NCBI GenBank assembly: GCA_031261605.1
Contig: JAISJI010000034.1
Span: 1-53,213, forward strand
DNA length: 53,213 nt
Source: Ignavibacteria bacterium
GTDB lineage: Bacteria > Bacteroidota > Ignavibacteria > Kapaibacteriales > UBA2268
Reading direction: 5' to 3'
Part shown: piece after piece, positions 34,525-42,741 of the stretch
How the letters are laid out: each line of letters opens with the position of its first letter
Position numbering within the stretch: position 1 is the first letter of the stretch
Position numbers and translations under genes: made by a program
Notes under the pieces: model-generated
The model's input: only the letters and a program-made list of their open reading frames with translations
The model's database searches: none
What the model was told of the DNA's origin: nothing

Positions 34525-34561
34525 CAATAATAGCCATTATTGACGGTAATGGCTATTATTG
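34525..34561 (-). terminator. Perfect 15-bp hairpin between flgM and flhF
   Basis: Arms 34525-34539 (CAATAATAGCCATTA) and 34547-34561 are exact inverted complements with a 7-base loop. It starts 28 bases after the flgM stop on the minus strand. The T tail is weak, so it may act as a pause, an mRNA stabiliser or a terminator. It splits the flagellar block into fliS-flgM and flhF-HDOD. Confidence 0.6.
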
Positions 34562-34589
34562 CATACTTTGTTCGGAATACGAAGGAACA

Positions 34590-34877
34590 TCAGACGGTCT
34601 TGTCCACGTCTTTTGCATTGATGTCCGTATTGATGTCTTTCAGCATTTTGGATGCTACCTGTTTCATTACATCGGCTTTGTCGTAAAAACCTGATTTGAT
34701 TCTGCCTTGGATTGTCTTCATTTTCATTGTTTCGTTAGATAAATCGAGTGTATCGCCACCGATATGGTGGTCTATTGGTGCAGCATCATTTGATACGTAA
34801 TTATTTGTTGCTTTTTCGCTCTTGTCCGACTGAGGTTGCGGAACATAAGAGTTACTGCTATAAGAGTTTATTTTCAT
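34590..34877 (-). CDS. flgM: Anti-sigma-28 factor FlgM
   Basis: FlgM holds FliA inactive until the hook is complete. The 95-aa protein has the expected disordered N-terminus and a C-terminal FlgM domain (DTLDLSNETMKMKTIQGRIK, then GFYDKADVMKQVASKMLKD), where family members have a G-x-Y-x-V/I pattern. It overlaps the flgN-like gene by 20 bases. It would be secreted by the flagellar export apparatus. Confidence 0.78.
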   Translation of the reverse strand: MKINSYSSNSYVPQPQSDKSEKATNNYVSNDAAPIDHHIGGDTLDLSNETMKMKTIQGRIKSGFYDKADVMKQVASKMLKDINTDINAKDVDKTV

Positions 34878-35244
34878 AGCTTAATTTTACCTTTTTGTTG
34901 TAAATCATTAGTGACCTATTGTTAGCCAGCTCTCGTAATTTATGTTTTGAGTCCTCTGTTTGTTGATTAAGGAAGGCGATATTTGCATCTTCTATTGGAG
35001 CGACGTCCGCAATGTATTTTTGCCATTCGGGTATCGTATCTAATAGTTCATCATAGCCATCTTTAATAAATTTAGATAGTTCTTCAACATAATTATTGCG
35101 CTCAGTATAGATGCCATTAAGAGTATCTAAGTGTCGGCTGATAATATCATTATCGGCAGAACTTGAGATTTCTTTAATTGTATTGGCAACTTTTTCGGTG
35201 CAGTAGCTTATTTTGTTTACCAGTTCGGTAAGTTGTTCATACAT
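34858..35244 (-). CDS. FlgN-like export chaperone candidate
   Basis: This 128-aa protein is predicted almost fully helical, with coiled-coil-like heptads (about 1-60 and 75-118), and no membrane segment. Size, fold type and position directly before flgM match the flgM-flgN pair of other bacteria, where FlgN chaperones hook-filament junction proteins. Sequence identity to FlgN is not evident by eye, so this is inferred from context. It follows the toxin-antitoxin pair by 18 bases. Confidence 0.55.
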   Translation of the reverse strand: MYEQLTELVNKISYCTEKVANTIKEISSSADNDIISRHLDTLNGIYTERNNYVEELSKFIKDGYDELLDTIPEWQKYIADVAPIEDANIAFLNQQTEDSKHKLRELANNRSLMIYNKKVKLSYENKLL

Positions 35245-35262
35245 AGTATTTTCTGTAGTTAG

Positions 35263-35568
35263 TTAGCGTTTGAAGTTCAATAATTCCAATAATGTATCAG
35301 GGTTTTGCCGTATATCCCAAAATAATAAAATATGTATAATCTCTGTATCAGCGCTATAAAAAATTCTGTAACTCTCAATTAATATAGACCTCGACGTCCC
35401 CTTATCCGATTGTATTCCAATTTCTGGGTTAGATTTAACCATATCCAATGCTGAATCCACTATGTTGAGTAACTTGTTAGGATAAGCGTTAGATTGATTG
35501 CGTATTTTCCAATAATCAAGAACTGAACGAAATTGTTCTAATGCTAAATCATTCCATTCAACAATCAC
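35263..35568 (-). CDS. ParE/RelE-superfamily toxin
   Basis: This 101-aa protein matches the RelE/ParE toxin fold. It has IVEWNDLALEQFRSVLDYW at the start, the central KSNPEIGIQS, a RSILIESYRIFYS strand, and the C-terminal IIHILLFWDIRQNPDTLL. Members of the family cleave mRNA at the ribosome or inhibit gyrase; the sequence does not decide. It overlaps the antitoxin gene by 11 bases. It lies between flaG and the flgN-like gene in a flagellar operon. Confidence 0.85.
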   Translation of the reverse strand: MIVEWNDLALEQFRSVLDYWKIRNQSNAYPNKLLNIVDSALDMVKSNPEIGIQSDKGTSRSILIESYRIFYSADTEIIHILLFWDIRQNPDTLLELLNFKR

Positions 35569-35815
35569 TATAACGTCCCCTTAAATACTCCATCGCACTT
35601 GTATGAGGCGTTACTTTGCCCGCAACAACCTGCTCTTCTGCAATATCAAGCAGCACTTGCAAAGAAGGTGAAACAGGATATTTGCCTTCCTCTCGCTTTA
35701 TTGCGACAATATTCCCTTGCAAGGCATTGTTAAGCAGCTCACTAACACTTGCAAAATCATTGAATCGCATTGCTTGCTCTACTAATTTGTCATCTAAATC
35801 AACTATCGTTTGCAT
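35558..35815 (-). CDS. Antitoxin partner of the ParE/RelE toxin
   Basis: This small protein of about 85 aa begins at ATG 35815 (MQTIVDLDDKLVEQAMRFND), which resembles VapB/ParD-type ribbon-helix antitoxins in its first 35 residues. The open frame continues upstream to 35857 but would overlap flaG and add a hydrophobic stretch, so 35815 is preferred. The C-terminal part would wrap the toxin. The pair could autoregulate. Only the N-terminal resemblance and the overlap support this. Confidence 0.72.
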   Translation of the reverse strand: MQTIVDLDDKLVEQAMRFNDFASVSELLNNALQGNIVAIKREEGKYPVSPSLQVLLDIAEEQVVAGKVTPHTSAMEYLRGRYSDC

Positions 35816-35843
35816 AATCACTCTTTCTATTAAAAAAAAAAAT

Positions 35844-36284
35844 CTACACCACAGCATTAGCTATCTGACCTGTGCCACCTGTTTGCTCAAGCATCCTCGC
35901 AAGTTTAATAGAGGTCTCAGATGGGAATTGGCTAACTACTTCATTAGTCGCTTTGTCTATTACTTTCAGAATTAAGGAACGCTCGTTTATGTTGCCGCTC
36001 TCGCTTTGCAACTCAAATTGAAATGAGATGTCCTTCATATTAGCAACAGCATTGAGTTTCTTTCCCAAATCCTGAATACTTACTTTGTTCTCTAACTCGG
36101 ACTTCGCTTGCTTTTCTTTTACGGCGGCAAGCAATTCGCCTCCTTCCACCAGATTTTGCAATTTGTCCGCTGCCTTAGCTGCTAATTGTCGTGCCTCTGG
36201 ATTATCGGATTTCTGCTGGAAACGAGCGAAGAAGTCCTGATTCATACTCGTATCTGATGCAGTTACATTTATTATAGGTACCAT
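35844..36284 (-). CDS. flaG: FlaG family flagellar protein
   Basis: This 146-aa protein contains a FlaG domain in its C-terminal half (KLNAVANMKDISFQFELQ, then LILKVIDKATNEVVSQFP), with the conserved E-V-V/I-x-Q-I/F-P motif near residue 122. FlaG affects filament length or cap function and is commonly encoded beside fliD. A charged helical N-terminal part precedes it. The gene lies 68 bases after fliD. Confidence 0.86.
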   Translation of the reverse strand: MVPIINVTASDTSMNQDFFARFQQKSDNPEARQLAAKAADKLQNLVEGGELLAAVKEKQAKSELENKVSIQDLGKKLNAVANMKDISFQFELQSESGNINERSLILKVIDKATNEVVSQFPSETSIKLARMLEQTGGTGQIANAVV

Positions 36285-36352
36285 TGTAGTATCTCCTATT
36301 TGTTAAGTTATTCGCATTTTGGTTGTGTAATATTGTTAGCGTTTTATGCTAT

Positions 36353-38089
36353 CTAACTAGCGCTTTGTTTTGCTTGGCTGGATACCAAACTATCGTAAGC
36401 ACCGGCGCTACTAGATGAAGCAAAGGCAGATATTAATGCTGCTTGGTTGGTAGCGTTATAGTATGCTGATAAATACGATGTATATTGCTTCCTTGTCGAT
36501 TCCGCCATCTTGTCAATACTTGCATCTATCGCTGTTATTTTCTTATTGTTGGCATCTATTTGCTGTGAGATTGATGACAAACGGGATTTTATAAGTCCTT
36601 CCTGTCCATCTCTTGATGCGAAACTATCCAAGTATTCCGATACCCGGGATGCGAAACTATTCATTGCATCGGCTATGAGTTTCGGTCCATCCTCCTTGCG
36701 TAATATCTCCTCAAATTTTGTCGTATCTGATATGCTAAGCGTGCCATCTGAGCCAATCTTAAAGCCAAGTTCTGCCAAATACTTAATCGGTTGTGTGCCG
36801 TCTTCTGCGTCTGCTGCTGCATATACACCATTAGTATCATTTGCTCTCGACCAGCCAGATAAATCCTCCGACACTATATTACGCAACGCTGTGCCGAGTC
36901 CTGTAATAGATGGGTCTGCACCGCTATCGGTCTTTCCGGCTACTACGAATGCTGCGATTGAATTATACGCCTGCATCATCGGGCTAAGCAGTGTTGTTAC
37001 GGCTGCTGGGTCTATATCGGTAGTGAGTGAGGTCGGGGCATCTGAATCGCTATTGACCTTCTTTAAGTTAAGCGTTACGCCGTCTATCGCATCATTAAAA
37101 CTATTTGAGCCACGTATTACAGTCACTCCATTCAAATTTATCTTAGAATTCAAGGCAGAAGCATCTGATTTTTGGAAACCGAAACTATTAGCATCGCCGT
37201 CATCATATTGGCTTCTGTCGTATTTACCTTCTATATCATTACCATCTTCGTCTTTTGCTAAAGGAGTATTCACAATGCCAAACAAATCGGATACCAATCC
37301 ATCAACACCAGAGAAAGAAATTTGATTCTCTTCGCCGGTGGTCTTAGATGTAAATGTGAGGCGTGCTGTGCCTGTGGTATCTTTAACGAATGCTGCATTT
37401 ATCTTATCGCCAATATCACCATCATCGCCTGTCTTATTTACAGCCGTTACGATACGCTTCATTACATCTTCATTGGTATCGCTCTCGCCAATATCAACGC
37501 TGATTTCCTTTGACTTTCCACCGATATTGATTGTAAATTTAAGTGGCTCGCCTGCTGTGCGTGCGGCAGCCAATCTATCGTCTAATGACCCTACCATTAC
37601 TTCTTTGCCGTCATCATCCAATACCTTCGCTCCGAATTCATCTACCTTTGCGTGTTTTGAAATATCGGCTTGCTTACCGATGTATGAGTCGTTAGTGGCT
37701 AATTGCAAAACCTTTACGGAATTTGTTCCTGTGAGTGCCTTTCCTTGTGCTGTTGCGGTAACGAAGTCGTTTGAGGAAGCGGTTATCTTGCGGGTAATGA
37801 ACTTCTCGTCTATGGCATTTGCTTTCACAAATTGCCGCGAAGTAGTAGTAACTGCATCATCTCCTTCACCGGTGGTCTTGGTAACGCTTTTGAATGTTCC
37901 AAATCTATCCATCGCCGATAGTAATGTATTCAACTTAGAGTTAAGTTGAGTAAAGAAGTTTTGCTTTGCTGTTAATTTATCTGCCTTATTATCATAAGGC
38001 GTATAACGATACAGCTGCGTCTGAATATACGCATCTACGTATTGGTCTACTAATGTGTTGCTGGTGCTTGATGCTGAACTTACTGCCAT
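36353..38089 (-). CDS. fliD: Flagellar filament cap protein FliD
   Basis: FliD caps the filament and assists flagellin folding. The 578-aa protein has the N-terminal FliD_N segment (NTLVDQYVDAYIQTQLYRY), the AAATAQG-like D domain (NDFVTATAQGKALTGTNSV), and a C-terminal FliD_C region ending in EYLDSFASRDGQEGLIKSRL with an alpha-helical tail. The middle domain is Asp-rich and longer than minimal forms, as typical for variable D2/D3 domains. fliS lies 27 bases upstream, flaG downstream. Confidence 0.92.
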   Translation of the reverse strand: MAVSSASSTSNTLVDQYVDAYIQTQLYRYTPYDNKADKLTAKQNFFTQLNSKLNTLLSAMDRFGTFKSVTKTTGEGDDAVTTTSRQFVKANAIDEKFITRKITASSNDFVTATAQGKALTGTNSVKVLQLATNDSYIGKQADISKHAKVDEFGAKVLDDDGKEVMVGSLDDRLAAARTAGEPLKFTINIGGKSKEISVDIGESDTNEDVMKRIVTAVNKTGDDGDIGDKINAAFVKDTTGTARLTFTSKTTGEENQISFSGVDGLVSDLFGIVNTPLAKDEDGNDIEGKYDRSQYDDGDANSFGFQKSDASALNSKINLNGVTVIRGSNSFNDAIDGVTLNLKKVNSDSDAPTSLTTDIDPAAVTTLLSPMMQAYNSIAAFVVAGKTDSGADPSITGLGTALRNIVSEDLSGWSRANDTNGVYAAADAEDGTQPIKYLAELGFKIGSDGTLSISDTTKFEEILRKEDGPKLIADAMNSFASRVSEYLDSFASRDGQEGLIKSRLSSISQQIDANNKKITAIDASIDKMAESTRKQYTSYLSAYYNATNQAALISAFASSSSAGAYDSLVSSQAKQSAS

Positions 38090-38116
38090 AAATCCTCCGA
38101 TATATATTGTTAAATA

Positions 38117-38503
38117 TTAATTGCTTGTAGCGGGTTCAGGATTATCTTCCAAGTGAAATGCCTCAGCCCACGAACTACGCAATCCGGAGATTATGTATAT
38201 CGCTTCGTCTACTTTCTTTTGGAATATGCAACGCTGGCAATATTCATACAAACGATATAGACGTGTGCTAACCTCCTCGTATTCGAAGTTCAGAGAACCC
38301 ATTAACTCAATGAGAACTTTGCTCATCTTGTTCTTGTCATCTCTTTTAGCGGATACAATGAATAGGTCATACATCTTTAGAATAATTTTTTCTTTACTCC
38401 AAGAATATACTTCTTGTTCAAGGTAACTTGGAACGGTTGTGCCGGTTCCTTTTGTGCCACCGAACATTTTCTGCATTGCTAATTGTGCTGCTGCTGTTGC
38501 CAT
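38117..38503 (-). CDS. fliS: Flagellin export chaperone FliS
   Basis: This 128-aa protein has the four-helix FliS pattern (YLEQEVYSWSKEKIILKMYD), then residues LNFEYEEVSTRLYRLYEYC near 70-88, and a short charged tail. FliS binds flagellin to prevent premature polymerisation before export. It is the first gene of the fliS-fliD-flaG unit. A sigma-28-like promoter ends 28 bases before the ATG. Confidence 0.85.
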   Translation of the reverse strand: MATAAAQLAMQKMFGGTKGTGTTVPSYLEQEVYSWSKEKIILKMYDLFIVSAKRDDKNKMSKVLIELMGSLNFEYEEVSTRLYRLYEYCQRCIFQKKVDEAIYIISGLRSSWAEAFHLEDNPEPATSN

Positions 38504-38530
38504 AAACTTTTATTTAATCCTTCCCTCTAT

Positions 38531-38558
38531 ATATCGGACAATTTGTTTAAAAACTTTA
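38531..38558 (-). promoter_or_regulatory. Sigma-28 (FliA)-type promoter for fliS-fliD-flaG
   Basis: On the minus strand TAAA (38558-38555) is followed after 16 bases by TCCGATAT (38538-38531). The sigma-28 consensus is TAAA-N15-GCCGATAA; the -35 region TAAAGTTT matches fully, and the -10 matches 6 of 8 with a one-base longer spacer. The -10 box ends about 28 bases before fliS. Confidence 0.65.
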
Positions 38559-38700
38559 GTTTGATTATGTATTATTTCGTTTTTCTACCCAAAAATAAAT
38601 ATTTTTTTCGAATTTCGTTATATCTAATTTAAATTGATATAGCAAAAACCATACCAATTTATCTCGCTTGTGTAAGAATTATATATTTCTAATACTTACA

Positions 38701-39522
38701 TTAATAACTTTCATCTGCATTGGGAAACGTAGAGTTCTGAACGTCCGCCGTGTAACTCATTACCGCTTTCCTTATATCATCATATAGATTAGCGTATTTG
38801 CGAACAAAGCGCGGATTGAAATCTATACTTAACCCAAGCATATCCGAGCAAACAAGTATCTGACCATCGCAATGCTGACCAGCACCAATGCCAATAGTTG
38901 GAACACTAAGCTCTTGCGAAATACGCTGTGAGAGCGTCGCCGGTATCTTCTCCAATAGAACAGCAAAGCAACCCGCCTTCTCCAATTTAATCGCATCGTT
39001 ATATATCTTCTCCGCTTCCTCTAAATCTTTACCTCGCACTCTATAAGTGCCGAATTTATTGATGCTCTGAGGTGTAAGCCCGATGTGTCCCATTACGGGA
39101 ATACCAATTTCGGTCATATACTCAATGGCTTGCAGTATCTTATTAGATGCTCCTTCCAACTTCACAGCATTGCATTCCGTCTCTTTGAGCAATATACCAG
39201 CATTACGCACCGCCTCATCGGGATTGATTTGGAATGTCATAAAAGGCATATCCGCTACCACGAGAGGTCGACTAACAGCGGACTTCACTATCTTAGTGTG
39301 ATATATAATTTCCTCAAGTGTAACGGAAAGTGTCGTATCTTTACCTTGGAACACATTGGCAAGCGAGTCGCCAACAAGAATCAAATCCACACCGGCTTCC
39401 TCAAATATACGAGCAAACAAGCCATCATAAGCGGTTATGCAGCATATCTTTTGATTGCGCTGCTTCATTAAACGAAGACGTTCGGTAGTAACTTTGTCGT
39501 GGGTATCCTGTAAATAAGGCAT
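38701..39522 (-). CDS. panB: 3-methyl-2-oxobutanoate hydroxymethyltransferase (ketopantoate synthase)
   Basis: PanB makes ketopantoate from ketoisovalerate and methylene-tetrahydrofolate in pantothenate/CoA synthesis. ATG 39522 gives about 273 aa, the usual size; the longer frame adds an unlikely hydrophobic leader. Motifs: TAYDGLFARIFEEAG, LILVGDSLANVFQG (the metal-binding Asp), MPFMTFQ, KLEGASN, and VMGHIGLTPQSINKFG. All are conserved. folD lies divergently upstream across a short AT-rich gap. This makes a folate-linked neighbourhood, although the link is only positional. Confidence 0.93.
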   Translation of the reverse strand: MPYLQDTHDKVTTERLRLMKQRNQKICCITAYDGLFARIFEEAGVDLILVGDSLANVFQGKDTTLSVTLEEIIYHTKIVKSAVSRPLVVADMPFMTFQINPDEAVRNAGILLKETECNAVKLEGASNKILQAIEYMTEIGIPVMGHIGLTPQSINKFGTYRVRGKDLEEAEKIYNDAIKLEKAGCFAVLLEKIPATLSQRISQELSVPTIGIGAGQHCDGQILVCSDMLGLSIDFNPRFVRKYANLYDDIRKAVMSYTADVQNSTFPNADESY

Positions 39523-39644
39523 AAATAAGTATTGCAGTATTATAGATTGATAGTAAATATAATACAAATTCCGCTATCAATGCCTATTTATATAAAAAAA
39601 ATGCGTAAATTTAATAAATTTATTTCAATATAGGCGAATAACTG

Positions 39645-40517
39645 ATGGCTATAATAATAGATGGGAAAAAAGTTGCTGCTGAAATCAAGAATGAACTCGC
39701 AGCCGAAGTGCAAGTATTAAAGACACGGGGCATTGTGCCTAAACTTGCGCTACTCCTTGTTGGTAGCGACCCAGCAAGCGAAGTGTATGTCCGTAATAAA
39801 CACAAATTCTGCATTGACATCGGCATCGAGTCCCTGCAAGTGCAGAAGGACGCTTCCATTACCGAGGACGAGGTGCTTGCTATTGTGAACGAGTGGAACA
39901 ATGACCCTACAGTCAGCGGCATACTTGTGCAACTACCATTGCCAAAGCATATCAATGAAACGAAAGTGTTGCTTTCCATTAATCCGATGAAGGATGTGGA
40001 TGGCTTCCATCCGGAGAATGTCGGACGCTTAGTCGCTGGACTTCCTACTTACGTGCCATGCACGCCGTTAGGTATTTGGGAGTTACTTAAACGATACGAA
40101 ATTGACCTGAGTGGAAAGCACGTCGTAGTCGTTGGTCGTTCCAATATCGTCGGCAAGCCAATCGCTAACCTGCTCGTGCAGAAGCAACCAAATGCAAATG
40201 CCATCGTTACAATATGCCACACCGCAGCACCTGATTTGTCGCACTATACAAAGGATGCCGATGTGCTAATTGCTGCTGTTGGCGTGCCTGAACTCATTAA
40301 AGCAAAGGATGTGAAAGACGGCGTTGTAGTTATTGACGTCGGTGTAAATCGCATTAACGATAGTAGCAAAGAAAGCGGAACACGCCTTGTTGGTGATGTC
40401 GCTTACGAGGAAGTTGCCCCCAAAGCATCCGCTATTACGCCTGTTCCCGGTGGAGTCGGACCGATGACAATAGCAATGCTAATTAAGAATACATTACAAT
40501 CTATTAATAGGAAATAA
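39645..40517 (+). CDS. folD: Bifunctional methylene-THF dehydrogenase / methenyl-THF cyclohydrolase
   Basis: FolD interconverts methylene-, methenyl- and formyl-tetrahydrofolate. The 290-aa protein has YVRNKHKFCIDIGI (catalytic Lys), VSGILVQLPLPKHI, KDVDGFHPENVGRL, and the NAD(P) loop VVGRSNIVGKPIANLL, then PVPGGVGPMTIAMLI. All family motifs are present and length is normal. A GT2 gene starts on the next base after the stop. FolD supplies the cofactor pool also used by PanB. Confidence 0.95.
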   Translation: MAIIIDGKKVAAEIKNELAAEVQVLKTRGIVPKLALLLVGSDPASEVYVRNKHKFCIDIGIESLQVQKDASITEDEVLAIVNEWNNDPTVSGILVQLPLPKHINETKVLLSINPMKDVDGFHPENVGRLVAGLPTYVPCTPLGIWELLKRYEIDLSGKHVVVVGRSNIVGKPIANLLVQKQPNANAIVTICHTAAPDLSHYTKDADVLIAAVGVPELIKAKDVKDGVVVIDVGVNRINDSSKESGTRLVGDVAYEEVAPKASAITPVPGGVGPMTIAMLIKNTLQSINRK

Positions 40518-41357
40518 GTGGAAGTAAAGAAAGGAATGATTGCCGCAACGGTCGTTACTCGTAATCGCTTAGAACTGCTCAAGCAAGTAATTACGGGATT
40601 AAGAACACAGACGCATAAGTTAGATTGCATAATCATTGTCAATAATGCGAGTGATGATGGCACTGCTGAATGGCTTGCATCGCAGACGGACTTACTGGTA
40701 TTCACTCAAGAGAATGTTGGTGGTGCTGGCGGGCATTGCAGAGGTTCGCAAGAGGCGTATAATGCTGGCTATGAGTGGATTTGGCAAATGGATGATGATG
40801 TTGTGCCTACTCCAAATTGCTTAGAGGAGTTACTGAAATACGCTACGGAGGACTTCGTGCCTACTCCACTACGTATCGCTGTGGATGGCAATGTGTTCTA
40901 CAAGCACGATACGTTGGAGGTCAATCTTACCAATCCATTCAAAAGCATCTGGCGAAAGGTCTTTACCGAAGCCGATATGGCGGATGTAATTTATGCAGAT
41001 GGAGTGACGCTTGAGGGACCGCTATTCCACCGCTCTATGTATGATAAAGTCGGCTTTGTGGTATCGGACTTCTTTATTTACGCCGATGATACGGAGTTCT
41101 GCATCCGCTTAATGAAAGCCGGCATCCGCAAAGGAATTATCCGCAATGCTGTCTTGCAGCGTCTGCTACCTATTCCAGCCGATGAGCATATTTTCGATTG
41201 GAAGACATATTACACAATACATAATCTCATTACTATAGACCGATTGCATTGCAACTGGCTTGTTCGCACATTGCGTCCGCTGGGCTATTGCATCAAATGG
41301 CTGTGCCGATGCAAATCATTGAAGGATGTCTGTGTGGTGTTGCGTGCATTTAAATAA
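40518..41357 (+). CDS. Family 2 glycosyltransferase
   Basis: This 279-aa protein is a GT-A inverting enzyme. It has an N-terminal VVTRNRLELLKQVI, a VNNASDDGTAEWL segment (DXD-like region begins), and a QMDDD metal-binding motif near residue 94. NVGGAGGH near residue 73 resembles galactofuranosyl/rhamnosyl transferases. The GTG start follows the folD stop immediately; a later ATG at 40536 is an alternative. Two to three C-terminal helices may attach it to the membrane. The acceptor is not known. Confidence 0.85.
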   Translation: MEVKKGMIAATVVTRNRLELLKQVITGLRTQTHKLDCIIIVNNASDDGTAEWLASQTDLLVFTQENVGGAGGHCRGSQEAYNAGYEWIWQMDDDVVPTPNCLEELLKYATEDFVPTPLRIAVDGNVFYKHDTLEVNLTNPFKSIWRKVFTEADMADVIYADGVTLEGPLFHRSMYDKVGFVVSDFFIYADDTEFCIRLMKAGIRKGIIRNAVLQRLLPIPADEHIFDWKTYYTIHNLITIDRLHCNWLVRTLRPLGYCIKWLCRCKSLKDVCVVLRAFK

Positions 41358-41444
41358 ATCCGTAATTGGTGGTTGTAATATCTAGTCATTGTGGAGATAG
41401 ACAAAAAAAATATATAATATGATATTTATTTCAAAAAAAAGTGT

Positions 41445-41452
41445 TATATTTG
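41445..41452 (+). promoter_or_regulatory. TATATTTG -7 box of the rplJ promoter
   Basis: A TAnnTTTG-type box 82 bases before rplJ fits the Bacteroidota primary sigma promoter. The -33 element is not clear. The long leader (41455-41533) could carry an L10-binding autoregulatory structure, but I could not draw a convincing one. Confidence 0.45.
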
Positions 41453-41533
41453 TATCTCAATTACGCACTCGTTGCTAAGTGGCTTCAATATTATACTTAA
41501 CAACACTAAACAAAATAACTACAATCCAATTCT

Positions 41534-42058
41534 ATGATTAAATTAGACCAAAAGAAAGAAATTGTAGCTGACCTTGTTGAACTGCTTAAACCAGCAACCG
41601 GCATCTACTTCGTTGACTTTGCAAAGCTTACTGTAAAAGAAACCACAGACCTTCGTAAAGAATTTAACGGAATAGGCGCTCGAATGCGTGTGGCTAAGAA
41701 CACTCTTATCATACGTGCAATCGCTGAAATAGACGGCTTAGACGTGCCGGAACCATTGTTCTTCGGGCAAACCGCTATCATTATAGCGGGCGAAGATGCA
41801 ACTGCTCCTGCAAAAATTATCAAAAAAATATTTGATAAAACCGAACGCCTCCGACTGAAAGCAGCTCTTATTGAAGGGCAGTTATACGAAGGAAACCAAC
41901 TCAATCTTGTGGCTTCGCTTCCTTCGCGAGCAGAACTTATGGCTGGAATTCTTGGCTCACTACAATCGCCAATCTCCGGTATTGTCGGCTCAATCAATGC
42001 TGTTATGCGCGACCTCTCTTCAATTATTGAAGAAGTTGCAAAGAAAAAAGCAGCATAA
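41534..42058 (+). CDS. rplJ: Large ribosomal subunit protein L10
   Basis: L10 forms the stalk base and binds L7/L12 dimers. The 174-aa protein has LDQKKEIVADLVELL at the start, IYFVDFAKLTVKETTDLR, and RVAKNTLIIRAIAE, with the C-terminal helix that carries the L12 sites. Length is normal. rplK and rplA, which usually precede it, are missing; folD and a GT2 gene occupy the place. rplL follows after 72 bases. Confidence 0.96.
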   Translation: MIKLDQKKEIVADLVELLKPATGIYFVDFAKLTVKETTDLRKEFNGIGARMRVAKNTLIIRAIAEIDGLDVPEPLFFGQTAIIIAGEDATAPAKIIKKIFDKTERLRLKAALIEGQLYEGNQLNLVASLPSRAELMAGILGSLQSPISGIVGSINAVMRDLSSIIEEVAKKKAA

Positions 42059-42130
42059 AAACCGATTAGTTAATTTTGACTAATCCCAATAACTAAGTAT
42101 TTTTTAAATTAAATCTTATAGGTAAATACA

Positions 42131-42505
42131 ATGGCTAATATAGAGAAGCTCTTAGACGAAATCTCTAACCTCACACTCGCAGAAGCTGCTGAGTTGAAAA
42201 AAATGATGGAAGATAAATTCGGCGTTACCGCTGCTGCTCCAGTTATGATGGCTGGCGGAGCCGCTCCTGCTGCTGCAGAAGTTGCCGAAGAAAAAACTGA
42301 GTTCGACGTAGAACTCACAGACATTGGTGCAAACAAACTCAATGTAATCAAAGTTGTCCGCGAAATAACCGGTCTCGGTCTCAAGGAAGCTAAAGATTTG
42401 GTTGAAGCCGCTCCAAAGGTTATTAAGGAAGGTTGCTCAAAAGATGAAGCAGCTGAACTTAAAAAGAAAGTTGAAGAAGCAGGCGCAAAAGTTACACTCA
42501 AATAA
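42131..42505 (+). CDS. rplL: Large ribosomal subunit protein L7/L12
   Basis: This 124-aa protein has the N-terminal dimerisation helices ([20 protein letters not shown]), an Ala/Gly/Pro hinge ([19 protein letters not shown], residues 38-56) and the C-terminal factor-binding domain with [18 protein letters not shown]. It is present in four or more copies on the ribosome. In most bacteria rpoB follows; here a strong terminator and plsY follow, so the rpoBC operon is elsewhere. Confidence 0.97.
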   Translation: MANIEKLLDEISNLTLAEAAELKKMMEDKFGVTAAAPVMMAGGAAPAAAEVAEEKTEFDVELTDIGANKLNVIKVVREITGLGLKEAKDLVEAAPKVIKEGCSKDEAAELKKKVEEAGAKVTLK

Positions 42506-42528
42506 CTTCAACATCTTCCCAAATACGC

Positions 42529-42569
42529 AAATAGGAACCCACTCGCTGAGTTCCTATTTTGTTTTTTTT
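42529..42569 (+). terminator. Strong intrinsic terminator after rplL
   Basis: Arms AAATAGGAAC (42529-42538) and GTTCCTATTT (42550-42559) pair perfectly and are followed by TGTTTTTTTT. It is 23 bases after the rplL stop and closes the rplJ-rplL unit. Confidence 0.9.
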
Positions 42570-42741
42570 CGACAGCATTAACTTTGATTGAGCAGATTGG
42601 CTGTGATTTTTATTCTAGATTTGAAAGATTAATCATAGACAACCCGCTAAGTTATTTTGAACCTTTGTTTTCCGCAGTTGCAAAATATTCCCAACTTTTT
42701 ATTATATTGTATGCAGAATACCATACTAATAAGTTGGAATT

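Noticed and set aside
36510..37325. Long plus-strand frame (271 codons) opposite fliD
   Set aside because: It is antisense to a clear FliD protein, has Ser/Ala-rich shadow composition and no recognisable motif.
41453..41533. L10-binding autoregulatory leader before rplJ
   Set aside because: The position fits, but I could not find a convincing kink-turn or paired structure in this leader.
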